Shown: positions 1 through 7,467 of the stretch, piece after piece
How the letters are laid out: each line of letters starts with the position of its first letter
Position numbering within the stretch: position 1 is the first letter of the stretch
Source: Zancudomyces culisetae
Lineage: Eukaryota; Kickxellomycota; Harpellomycetes; Harpellales; Legeriomycetaceae
Assembly (NCBI GenBank): GCA_001969505.1
Contig: LSSK01001050.1
Coordinates: 1-16,273 of the forward strand
DNA length: 16,273 nucleotides
Direction: 5' to 3'
The notes under the pieces: generated by a model
Databases searched by the model: none
The model's input: the letters and a program-made list of their open reading frames with translations, nothing else
Told to the model about the DNA's origin: nothing
Translations under genes and position numbers: made by a program

Positions 1-1830
1 AATAATAATAATGATACAATTATTAATGATAGGTGTATTACAGATGTGAATTCAAGAAAAATTCTTATATTCATAATGAAATATGGATTGGAACTAAGTT
101 TTAATTTCTACATGCTAATAAAAAAACAATTTGATGCAAATAATTATGATGAGATCAAAGAATTGCTAAGAAAAGATGTTCTCTTTTTATACTTCACCTC
201 AAGGGATACAAAAGTAAGATGTATAAAACTGATTTTGCAAATTACCCGAAGTATGATTAATGCCAGAATCAAATCAATGCCGTCACCCAGTACCGAGTTC
301 ATAGCTTGTGGTAAAAGGAAACTTGGTGATAATGAAACTAACATTGGTTACAGTTCCGATAAAAGAGCTAAAACAACAGAATATACCAACAACAGCAGTA
401 ACAACAACAGCAGTAACAACAACAACAGCAGCAGCAGCAGCTATAAGGGCACAAGAGAGTCTATAATTGAAAATAACTACAAACAAATTCATAATAAACC
501 ACGACCGATGCCAACTGATGAATATCTCGAACAGATAACTACAAACCTAATAAACAGAGACTTTGGCTTTTTAAAACTACTAATTGAAAACGGTGCTGAT
601 ATCAATGCACACAACAACTTGATTCTGCGAACGGCATACTTGTCAGGAAATATAGCTTGGATAGATTATTTCATCTCCAAGGGTGCAAAACTGGGAGTGG
701 GCGAGTATAACGGAGTACATGAAGCATGTACATCAGATAAACTTGAGGTTCTACAACATTATTTTGCTCATGGCGGAGTGGTTGCTAATGAAGCCATACA
801 TAATGGTATTAACGCAGCTTGTAAAATGAATAACTTTGAGATGATCAAAATGTTGGTGGAGCATGGTGCGGATTTGAGCAATGTTGAAAAAAATGGAATC
901 AAGGAGGCATTTTCCCGTAACAACCATGAGATAATTCGGCATTTGATACAAAACAATGCAAATTTCGACGGGCTAGAAAATACATTGCTAGAAATTGCCT
1001 GTTGGGAAAATGACATTGCATTGGTCAAGCTTGTACTTTCAAAGATTAAAAATATCAATCGACTCAATTACCTTTGTGTGTTTTGGGTCTGTGTAATCAA
1101 CAATCCAGAAATATTCGATTTATTGTTATCTAGTGGCTTAAGGCTGGCTGTACATCCCAAAACCTTTAAAAACAACAAAATACTGTATGATTGTTTATAC
1201 CAGGCCTGTCTCAATACCAGTCCCAAAATGTTGAAACGGCTAGTTACCAACATCAAGGGGTTATTCACCTGTGACGAATTTGACAAGACTGAAGAAGCGA
1301 TTCTTAGAAAGGGAAACCTTGAGTTGGCAAAAGAATTCTTTGAAAACAGCGGTAATCTCGATATTGACTACAACCGTGGTATGCACATGGCATACAAAAA
1401 TGGCGATCTAGAAATCATCAGAATGATAATTCTCCGAGACTTTGGTGTCTATATCAAGGACCCTGTATTAATCACCGTGATCTGCCACAGTAACAATACC
1501 TGCCTACTAAAATATATGTTTAGAAAACATCAGTACATTGGAGCTAAAAAAAACCATGGAATAATGGAGGCGTACTACAACAAAAACGTAGAAATGATGA
1601 AACTGTTGATTTCATCTGGTGTTAATGTCGATATCTATGACTGTTTGGCTCTAAAACTTGCTTTCAAACTTAACGATATTGACTTTGCAAAGTTCCTTCT
1701 TGCCTTTAACCCAGATTACCCAAATAACTTTCTCCGAAAACTCAAAAAAATCGTTATTGGAAATTCTAGAAAAAAACCTGATGTGAATAACAAGCGATAC
1801 TCCATAGCTAGATGTATCTTGTCCAGCTAA
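1..1830 (+). CDS. Ankyrin-repeat protein, 5' partial
   Basis: The frame is open from base 1 to the TAA at 1828-1830. The codons before position 46 continue in frame (an Asn run, then DTIINDRCITDV), and the first in-frame ATG is only at about 76, so the true start is probably outside the window; alternatively TTACAG at 38-43 is an intron acceptor. Roughly the first 120 residues are not recognisable. An Asn/Ser tract (about bp 385-442) follows. From about bp 550 to the end there are ten or so degenerate ankyrin units, the clearest being LLIENGADINAHN, MLVEHGADLSNVEKNG and LLISSGVNVDIYD. Ankyrin arrays bind other proteins, and no enzymatic domain is visible. The units lack the usual TPLH core and resemble the degenerate ankyrin families expanded in some fungi, amoebae and giant viruses. 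Partner and role cannot be told. It converges on the secreted-protein gene at 2069-3253. Confidence 0.85.
   Translation, partial: NNNNDTIINDRCITDVNSRKILIFIMKYGLELSFNFYMLIKKQFDANNYDEIKELLRKDVLFLYFTSRDTKVRCIKLILQITRSMINARIKSMPSPSTEFIACGKRKLGDNETNIGYSSDKRAKTTEYTNNSSNNNSSNNNNSSSSSYKGTRESIIENNYKQIHNKPRPMPTDEYLEQITTNLINRDFGFLKLLIENGADINAHNNLILRTAYLSGNIAWIDYFISKGAKLGVGEYNGVHEACTSDKLEVLQHYFAHGGVVANEAIHNGINAACKMNNFEMIKMLVEHGADLSNVEKNGIKEAFSRNNHEIIRHLIQNNANFDGLENTLLEIACWENDIALVKLVLSKIKNINRLNYLCVFWVCVINNPEIFDLLLSSGLRLAVHPKTFKNNKILYDCLYQACLNTSPKMLKRLVTNIKGLFTCDEFDKTEEAILRKGNLELAKEFFENSGNLDIDYNRGMHMAYKNGDLEIIRMIILRDFGVYIKDPVLITVICHSNNTCLLKYMFRKHQYIGAKKNHGIMEAYYNKNVEMMKLLISSGVNVDIYDCLALKLAFKLNDIDFAKFLLAFNPDYPNNFLRKLKKIVIGNSRKKPDVNNKRYSIARCILSS
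385..442 (+). repeat. AAC/AGC trinucleotide tract encoding Asn/Ser run
   Basis: An interrupted run of AAC, AGC and AGT codons inside the ankyrin gene encodes alternating Asn and Ser blocks. Such tracts slip easily and probably form a flexible linker between the N-terminal region and the ankyrin array. Confidence 0.8.
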
Positions 1831-2068
1831 ACTATCTCTATCTGTTTATACATTTAATTTCTATTATTATTATCTTTTTGTTATAGAGTTGCATCTATCA
1901 AATAATTAGACAAATAAACATGTACAATAACAATCTACTTTTATCTCCCTAATCACATTTATATGTTTAACCTTGTTGGCTCTTTTTATAACTTCATCGC
2001 ATTTATTGATCATCACCAACCCAACCCCCCCCCCCCAAAAAGAAAATAAGAAAAGAAAAAAAACTACT
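1831..2068. other. Convergent 3' spacer with C12 homopolymer
   Basis: This spacer lies between the stop codons of the ankyrin gene (+) and the secreted-protein gene (-). It is T-rich next to the ankyrin stop and holds twelve consecutive C at 2025-2036, next to A-rich sequence. It probably holds both 3' UTRs. No gene is seen. Confidence 0.6.
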
Positions 2069-3253
2069 TTATAAATCATCGTCATCCAGGCATAAATCAG
2101 TGCTCCCATTAGCTGTATACTGAGTATCTGTCTCTTCCTCATCATTTCTATTTTCATCCTCCTCAGCATCTTCATTATAATTGTCTCCAGGTTGGTTCAT
2201 ATACCGTGCTGTACCAAACCTACAATATTTGTGAATTTTCCAGTTTTTCAAACTTTCATCAACATTCATCCTAGTGTTATCATTAGCAATAGACTCTAAT
2301 GCTGAAACTGCTTTTTTTATATTTTCAAAATTACCAGTATTGCTCATATTCTCATAATCGCTAATACCGCTAGTATTTCTGAGTGTAGTTGTGACCTCTG
2401 AACTTGTGATACGAGTCGGTATTAGTCCGATAGCTGTTTTGCATTCTGTGTGTGTAGTATTATTTATTGAGGTTACACCAAGTGTCGATGTTTTACAGGG
2501 TTCTGTGATTGTCTCTGTCAATGTTTCCACCTCCTTTATCGTTTCAGTCTCAGTCTCAGTCTCAGTCTCAGTCTCAGTCTCAGTCTCAGTCTCAGTCTCA
2601 GTCTCAGTCTCTCGTATAGTTTCTGTCACTGTTTTGATGGTTTCATACTTGCTTGTTTCGAATTGTTGTTGGACAATTTCGTGATTTTCATCATTATTCA
2701 CATCTATACTGCCTGATGATGGTATAATCACCAGTGTTTTATCTACGACTCCTTCCAATACTGTTAACTTTTTTGAATCTTCTGGTATTACTTGAGTTTG
2801 TTTTTCTCTCTCATCTATAGGAAATATTCTGTCCAGAATCATTTTGTTTACGTCTTCAATTGGCATCGAAGCACCTCCATTGTCGTTATTGTTATTGGGC
2901 GGGTAATAGTTGTTTATTATTATTACCATTCTATCATTACGTCCCGTGCTGCTGTTTGAATTTTCCGCTCTTTTTTTCCTCAGCACACTCTTATCAATAT
3001 ACTGGTTGTTAGTATATTCATCGTATGGGATGCCTTTGCATACATGTTGGCAGTAACATATGGAACCATGCCCACATTCAAGGTATAGTGATAGCGAAGA
3101 TGGGTTTAAACCATCGATACGTTGGTTGTCTATATTATTATCTGCCTGTGTTATCGCAAGCACAGTGCTCGGTAGTATTGCCGCTGAAACCAGTAGAATC
3201 AACGCTATTACCTGTTTCTTATTTGCTCGAGTTGTTATTTTTGGTTGTATCAT
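2069..3253 (-). CDS. Secreted or cell-surface Thr/Glu-repeat protein, hypothetical
   Basis: An intact single-exon frame of 394 residues starts at an ATG (3251-3253) and ends in TAA. The N-terminus is a classic signal peptide: a basic n-region with K5, R9, K12 and K13, a hydrophobic core from about V15 to V31, and a likely cleavage after A33 (STVLA|IT). A short cysteine cluster follows (CGHGSICYCQHVC), then a dibasic site LRKKRAE that looks like a Kex2-type processing site. The middle is dominated by an uninterrupted (Thr-Glu)n run at about residues 215-237, flanked by imperfect TVTET and LTETIT units, as in O-glycosylated fungal wall proteins. Several N-glycosylation sequons (NSS, NTT, NTS) are present. 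The end is strongly acidic (LCLDDDDL). No GPI signal or enzymatic domain is visible. A TATA-like element lies about 25 bp upstream. I do not recognise a family; a wall or secreted mucin-like role is inferred from composition. Confidence 0.75.
   Translation of the reverse strand: MIQPKITTRANKKQVIALILLVSAAILPSTVLAITQADNNIDNQRIDGLNPSSLSLYLECGHGSICYCQHVCKGIPYDEYTNNQYIDKSVLRKKRAENSNSSTGRNDRMVIIINNYYPPNNNNDNGGASMPIEDVNKMILDRIFPIDEREKQTQVIPEDSKKLTVLEGVVDKTLVIIPSSGSIDVNNDENHEIVQQQFETSKYETIKTVTETIRETETETETETETETETETETETETIKEVETLTETITEPCKTSTLGVTSINNTTHTECKTAIGLIPTRITSSEVTTTLRNTSGISDYENMSNTGNFENIKKAVSALESIANDNTRMNVDESLKNWKIHKYCRFGTARYMNQPGDNYNEDAEEDENRNDEEETDTQYTANGSTDLCLDDDDL
2544..2611. repeat. Hexanucleotide microsatellite (TCAGTC)n, about 11 copies
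   Basis: There are about 68 bp of perfect TCAGTC repeat on the + strand. Read on the minus strand within the secreted-protein gene it encodes alternating Thr and Glu. A six-base unit keeps the frame, so copy-number change would alter protein length without breaking it. Confidence 0.95.
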
Positions 3254-3274
3254 AGCTTGCTGCGTATGAATATG

Positions 3275-3286
3275 TTTATATAAAAA
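3275..3286 (-). promoter_or_regulatory. TATA-like element of the secreted-protein gene
   Basis: The minus strand reads TTTTTATATAAA here, 20-35 bp before the ATG at 3253. It is close to the start codon for a fungal TATA box, so the 5' leader would be very short or the box may not be used. Confidence 0.45.
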
Positions 3287-3670
3287 GTACTGTGTTTTGT
3301 GGACCTACAAATTAAACTATGTTACAGTTGTAGTATATACAACAACAGAGAATGATTCTTTGCTTTTAGTTTTTGTTTTTCTTTGCAAATATCATTTAAT
3401 GTCACAGCATTTTTTTAGCTGTATTGAAAAATACTGTTGTAAAGAAAAAAAAATACAAGTTTATTTTAATATAATATATATAGAGGAAAAGGTTAGAATC
3501 ACAGTATTAGCAACGATTACAGGTTGAAATGGGATTTGAACTGGTTCTGGTTTCCTAAAGTAGACCAAATAAGCAACAAACCTGGTTTTTTTTTCTTACT
3601 AGAAGTTTATAAGGAGCTGAATACAGACTTTCGCAAAAAAAAAAGTATTGAAAAGTAAAAAAGAACACAG

Positions 3671-3694
3671 GCATAAGCATAAGCATAAGCATAA
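3671..3694. repeat. Short tandem repeat (GCATAA)4
   Basis: Four exact GCATAA copies are followed by decaying copies (TCATGA, GCATGT) to about 3706. It lies just downstream of the stop of the weak minus-strand frame and is non-coding as far as I can tell. Confidence 0.9.
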
Positions 3695-3717
3695 TCATGA
3701 GCATGTGCAGTAAGAGG

Positions 3718-4038
3718 TTATAGATGGAAATCCGCAATGTTTATGATTTTGTTTTTTGTTTTGTTAGAATTTTTAACCCATACTTTACTGGAAATAGATG
3801 CAGATATAGTATTAAGAATAGTAGGATAATGGCTTTTAGCAAATGCGATATTTTTGGCAATTCTCACAATACACACTTTATATACCATCTCATTGTCGGG
3901 TAACTCGACAAAAAAAAAAGAAAAGATAGCTAGAAGCGTGCATTGATAGATTGACAATACAAGGTTTGCTCTACCATAATTGCTCATGACATCAAGTGCA
4001 TTTACCTTATGCCCTTTAATGATTATTTCGAATAACAT
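3718..4038 (-). CDS. Small hypothetical protein, doubtful
   Basis: A minus-strand frame of 106 residues runs from an ATG at 4038 (MLFEIIIKGHK...) to TAA. The second half (LPDNEMVYKVCIVRIAKNIA...) has a protein-like composition, and the frame is long for such AT-rich sequence. The middle may be an intron: AAG|GTAAAT after residue 11 and a long polypyrimidine tract ending in GTCGAG after about 117 nt would join in frame, although GAG is an unusual acceptor. No domain is recognised and the function is unknown. It would share the upstream region with the divergent histone gene. Confidence 0.25.
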   Translation of the reverse strand: MLFEIIIKGHKVNALDVMSNYGRANLVLSIYQCTLLAIFSFFFVELPDNEMVYKVCIVRIAKNIAFAKSHYPTILNTISASISSKVWVKNSNKTKNKIINIADFHL

Positions 4039-4140
4039 GGCATTTAGCAACTTTTATTTTTTCTTTCTTTAAAGACTATGAAGAGGAAAGAGGAAGAGGA
4101 GAACATGGATATGTAGTCAAACACCAATTTCTTCACAAAA

Positions 4141-4148
4141 TATTTATA
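4141..4148 (+). promoter_or_regulatory. TATA-like element upstream of the histone gene
   Basis: TATTTATA lies about 47 bp before the ATG at 4195, a plausible distance for a fungal TATA box with a short leader. Confidence 0.45.
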
Positions 4149-4194
4149 GTGTGTTATTTACATAAACGAAGGTTTAGATTAAAAGTAGTTCAAG

Positions 4195-4647
4195 ATGCCA
4201 GTACGTAAACAAGATAAGAAAAAGGTTCGACAAATATCACCGCCACCGCCACCACCACCAAAACAGAAAGAACAACAAAAACAACAGGTAGTAGTACAAA
4301 TACAGCCATCGAAAAAGAAATGCTATCGACACGCTTGCCTAACATTCCCCATCGCGCGCGTTAAAGATTATCTTCATACCAAAACTAAACAAAAATTTAG
4401 CGTTCAAAGGACTACTGCAGTCTACCTATGTGCAGTCCTTGAATACTTAACCGCAGAACTTCTGGAAATTGCTGGACACTCAGCGCAGCAAAACAAGCTG
4501 AAGCGTATCCGTCCCCGAGACATCCAAATAGCAGTTAAAAACGACGAAGAGTTTTCAAAACTACTGAATAATACAATTGTACCAGATGGCGGAGTGCTGC
4601 CGTGGATACACGATTCTTTGTTGCCCGAAAACTCAAAACAGTGCTAG
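4195..4647 (+). CDS. Divergent histone H2A-family protein, H2A.Z-like
   Basis: This intronless frame has 150 residues, from an ATG after a TATA-like element to TAG. Residues about 45-142 are a histone H2A fold: FPIARVKDYL (alpha1), TTAVYLCAVLEYLTAELLE (alpha2), RIRPRDIQIAVKNDEE (alpha3 region) and the docking segment GGVLPWIHDSLL. The acidic-patch residues are kept: E83, E88, E91, D117, E118 and E119, matching H2A E56, E61, E64, D90, E91 and E92. Loop 1 (LHTKTKQKFSVQRTTAVY) is one residue longer than in canonical H2A, as in H2A.Z, and KLKRIRP and WIHDSLL also favour H2A.Z over H2A; NDEEFSKL is more H2A-like. The 40-residue N-terminal tail is unusual, with seven prolines (16-22) and a Gln/Lys-rich stretch instead of the usual G/K/R tail. 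There is no C-terminal SQ (H2A.X) motif. It should pair with H2B in nucleosomes; calling it HTZ1 would go beyond the evidence. Confidence 0.85.
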   Translation: MPVRKQDKKKVRQISPPPPPPPKQKEQQKQQVVVQIQPSKKKCYRHACLTFPIARVKDYLHTKTKQKFSVQRTTAVYLCAVLEYLTAELLEIAGHSAQQNKLKRIRPRDIQIAVKNDEEFSKLLNNTIVPDGGVLPWIHDSLLPENSKQC

Positions 4648-4656
4648 GTTGATAAG

Positions 4657-4673
4657 CCGAAATATGTTTTCGG
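4657..4673 (+). other. Small hairpin just after the histone stop codon
   Basis: CCGAAA, a five-base loop (TATGT) and TTTCGG form a perfect 6-bp stem starting 10 nt after the stop. It does not match the metazoan histone 3' stem-loop sequence. It may be chance or a 3' UTR element. Confidence 0.3.
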
Positions 4674-4776
4674 GTATTTTGTCGTTTTTTTTTTTCTTTT
4701 TAAATGGTCAGGAATGTGAGCAGGGTTTTCCATGGGTGTAATGGTGATTATTTCGAGTTTTATCATGTATTTATGA

Positions 4777-4782
4777 AATAAA
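4777..4782 (+). promoter_or_regulatory. Polyadenylation-type AATAAA
   Basis: AATAAA lies about 130 bp past the histone stop and is followed by a T-rich stretch, consistent with a polyadenylation signal for a normally polyadenylated histone mRNA. Confidence 0.4.
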
Positions 4783-5347
4783 AACTTGTATATTCCATTG
4801 TTTTTTTTTGCACGGTTAACTAAAAAGGGGTTTGTGGCTAAACAGAATCATGTCAAAATCCTATTTATCTTGTCTACTGAGTATCGTAAGCTAGGATGCG
4901 CATTAATACAACTTTAAAGATGTGCTGTAGATAGTAGAAGAAAATCATACTAAAGTTTATGATGTGAGCATAGCTATCAAATAATATGTGGGTTTTATTC
5001 CTATTTCTTTTGAGCTGTGTGTATTGGGATTAATGAGTGGAAATCAAAATTAACGTAAAAGGTAAATCCACATGATTACTTTTTTGTTGTTTTTTTATTT
5101 GGTAGGTTTACGATTTTGTTTAGAAGAGTTGGGAAGGAAAATTTGACAGAAAAATAAATAAATACAGCAAAAGCAAATGGATTCTAAGGCGAGTTTCTGA
5201 AGAACAACAAATAAAAGACAGAGAGAGGAAAAAAAAAATTACGGATTAGCATTAATCCAAGATTTAATCCAAAGGAACCCGCACCGCATTCATGGCATAG
5301 CAACACACGATTGTATAGATAAAACAGAGATAATAAACGACGGAGAA

Positions 5348-6868
5348 ATGAAACGAAGAAATTATGGATATTATGGTGTGCAGGATATAACGGCAACAAA
5401 GTTTTACGAATCGATCTTGAGGAGCGAAAATTTATACCCAGAAAACATAGGTAGAGGTGGAAATAGCAATATAGGTATGAGTATGGGGGTGGGGGTGAAT
5501 ATACGTGGAGGGGAGCGCGTGTGGTATGATGAAGGGTCAGCTGAACAAGAGAGCGACCAAAGCATGGAGGAGAGTCATGAAGAATACGTTTCTAGCGATG
5601 GATCGCTAATCAAAAGCTATTATAAGACAAAGGTAAGTATTTTTATCGAGAAACTATGAATAGTACTAAATATCCGAAAATATAATATAGCAACGAGAAC
5701 AGGAAAAAATGCAGGAATATTTACGAACCAAAAGAAAATATACAGGGTACGAAGGATCTGAAAAGGAGCGAGATAACATAAAGAGGGGCGGATCAAGTAG
5801 TGGGGGTACGGATAGTAGTGGAAAAGCTGTTTATAGTGGTGAAGAGAGGAAGGGAGGTAGCAATGGGAGCCAGAGCGATCAAGAGAGGACACCTACAAAG
5901 AATCCAAAAAACACCATAATCAACAGTAATGGGCTCATGGACCGATTGTTAAAAGAGAAAGAAGCAACAGTAGAACCGGATGATGCGATAAAAAGAGTCA
6001 AAAAGTGGTATCTGCAGCCAAGAGGGAATCCCAAAACCGTAAGGCATTTTTTATTATTGATAATGTGAAAGATGTACTTAACAGTATATTTAACAAATAG
6101 AAGGAGATTGGACTGCCTAGAATATGGATTATAGTACTTGGAACTGTTGAGAATAAAAAGGGAAAGCAATACAGTTGGCATTCATCATATATAAAGGATC
6201 GGAAAAGCCCAACCGAAATATTTAGTCATTCAGGAAGTGGGTATGTACTGGAAGGAGAAATGGATGTGATAGCAAATCTTAAGCAGGGGTTTAGTCTGCA
6301 ATTCTGCGAGCATTTCAGAAATGGGTTTCCTGAAAATTGGAACACACTAATTCAAGCCGAAATTGACAGGATTTTTGAACATTTACAATCTATAAAAGCG
6401 AGTAGAGCACAAAATATACTTGGTAAAAAAGCTGAAACTGAATTAAACCCAATGGAAAACGAATCTCCACAAAATATTGTTCCTCACACTGTAAAAAAAC
6501 AAAAGCAACAACAGCAACAGCATCAATACCAACAGCACCAACAGCACCAACAGCACCAACAGCAACAGCATACTCCAAACTTGCGTACAAAGCGAAAAGC
6601 CAGAAAGAAAATAACCTATCCGCGAAAATACACCTCTTCGTCAAAGACCCCAATGTCTGTCAAATCTGTCAGAGCCCTAGAAAGTGTGACCAAACGACTG
6701 GGCAAATCTACTCTCGCCTCTTCCTCATCTCCTTCTCCCTCTATTCAAACTGTTACCCGCTACGGCCGCACTGTAAAATCACCTGGCGATTGGTGGAAAT
6801 CCGCCTCAACCACCACATCATCACCCAGCCCTGCCAGAATTCTCCCTCGAGGGACGTCTCTTCCATAA
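5348..6868 (+). CDS. KNL2/MIS18BP1-like SANTA-domain centromere protein with CENP-C-like motif
   Basis: There are three exons: 5348-5632, 5691-6038 and 6101-6868, giving 466 residues. Both introns are phase 0: 5633-5690 (GTAAGT...ATATAG, with a TACTAAA branch-like site at 5664) and 6039-6100 (GTAAGG...AAATAG). Exon 3 opens a SANTA domain at about residues 216-293. It shows the family's hallmarks: RIWIIVLG, then WHSSYIKDR, HSGSGYVLEGEMD, then FRNGFPENW. A Gln/His-rich stretch follows (about 345-369). Near the C-terminus, residues 431-443 (RYGRTVKSPGDWW) match the CENP-C-like pattern R-x-G-R-x(4)-P-x-x-W/Y-W. In known KNL2 proteins SANTA plus this motif serves centromere targeting and deposition of CENP-A; the same role here is inferred. 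No Myb/SANT domain is seen. The Ser/Gly-rich N-terminal half is not recognisable. The start is the first good ATG, but the frame is open upstream to 5201, so an extra 5' exon is possible. Confidence 0.82.
6530..6574 (+). repeat. CAACAGCAC-type repeat coding Gln/His tract
   Basis: Four 9-bp units (CAACAGCAC, the last ending CAA) lie in a larger CAA/CAG-rich stretch and encode the Gln/His-rich linker between the SANTA domain and the CENP-C-like motif. Confidence 0.85.
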
Positions 6869-7467
6869 CTTTTCTCCTTTTTTCGACATTATTAATTGTC
6901 TTGTATTATATCATTGTTGATACTGTGTTTTTCTTTAAATGTATAATAACTCAATTTCTTTGTCTATTTTTTTCGAGACAAAATAGACATGTTTGAGTGT
7001 TTAACTTATCCCCAGTCCACTGCATTGGGTTTGCCATCAATGTGGTTTTTTTCCATACAAGTCAATCAAGGTTTGGAGGTAGGGGGAGAAAGAGTTTTTT
7101 TTTCTCCTCTGATTATGCTGTTATTTCATTTGATGATTGTAAATCGCCTCTTACAATTTTCTTTTTTTCGACAGCTGATTAAATAAGCCCTAAACAAAAA
7201 AATAAATCGTGACATGGGTTATAGTAGAGAAAAACAATAATAAAACGAAAAGCGCGGTTAGTAAATTAGATTCACTTTTAATTGTCCCCACTTTCGGTTG
7301 TTATTTCGTATCTTTTTGACTTTACGGTTAGCAGAGCTACAAAAGCAACGTTAGTTTCCATTTGCATCGTGAGATGGTTAATGGTGTTTCGTTTATTTAC
7401 GCGTCACACATACACACACGTTTATATATATAATTTTTTTTTTGGGCTAAAAGAAATATAATCTATA
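6869..7467 (+). other. Spacer upstream of the MYST acetyltransferase
   Basis: About 600 bp between the SANTA gene stop and the acetyltransferase ATG. It is T-rich and I see no coding exon. An ACGCGT hexamer (7399-7404, identical to the MluI cell-cycle box core of yeasts) and a TATATATATAA stretch just upstream of the ATG (about 7423-7433) are the only promoter-like elements. Their use is a guess. Confidence 0.4.

Larger units (their letters stand above)
3254..4194. other. Divergent intergenic region
   Basis: This spacer separates the start of the secreted-protein gene (-) from the histone gene (+). It holds the TATA-like elements of both, a (GCATAA)4 repeat, many A/T homopolymers and one weak minus-strand reading frame (3718-4038, listed separately). 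Nothing recognisable lies between 3300 and 3660. Confidence 0.5.
4648..5347 (+). other. Spacer between histone and KNL2-like genes
   Basis: About 700 bp hold the histone 3' region and the upstream region of the SANTA gene. From 5201 to the ATG at 5348 the sequence is open in frame with that ATG, preceded by TGA at 5198-5200. Intron-like signals (AAAAG|GTAAAT near 5060, a T-rich tract, then TTTGGTAG near 5105) raise the possibility of an unrecognised 5' exon. No other gene is seen. Confidence 0.4.

Noticed and set aside
2391-2684. Plus-strand frame rich in Val-Ser repeats
   Set aside because: Antisense shadow of the (TCAGTC)n repeat in the secreted-protein gene.
3520-3583. tRNA-like stretch on the minus strand: box-B-like AGTTCAAATCC, box-A-like TTGCTTATTTGG and nearly paired ends
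   Set aside because: Only about 64 nt long, and the T-arm and D-arm stems do not pair. At best a decayed pseudo-tRNA, probably chance.
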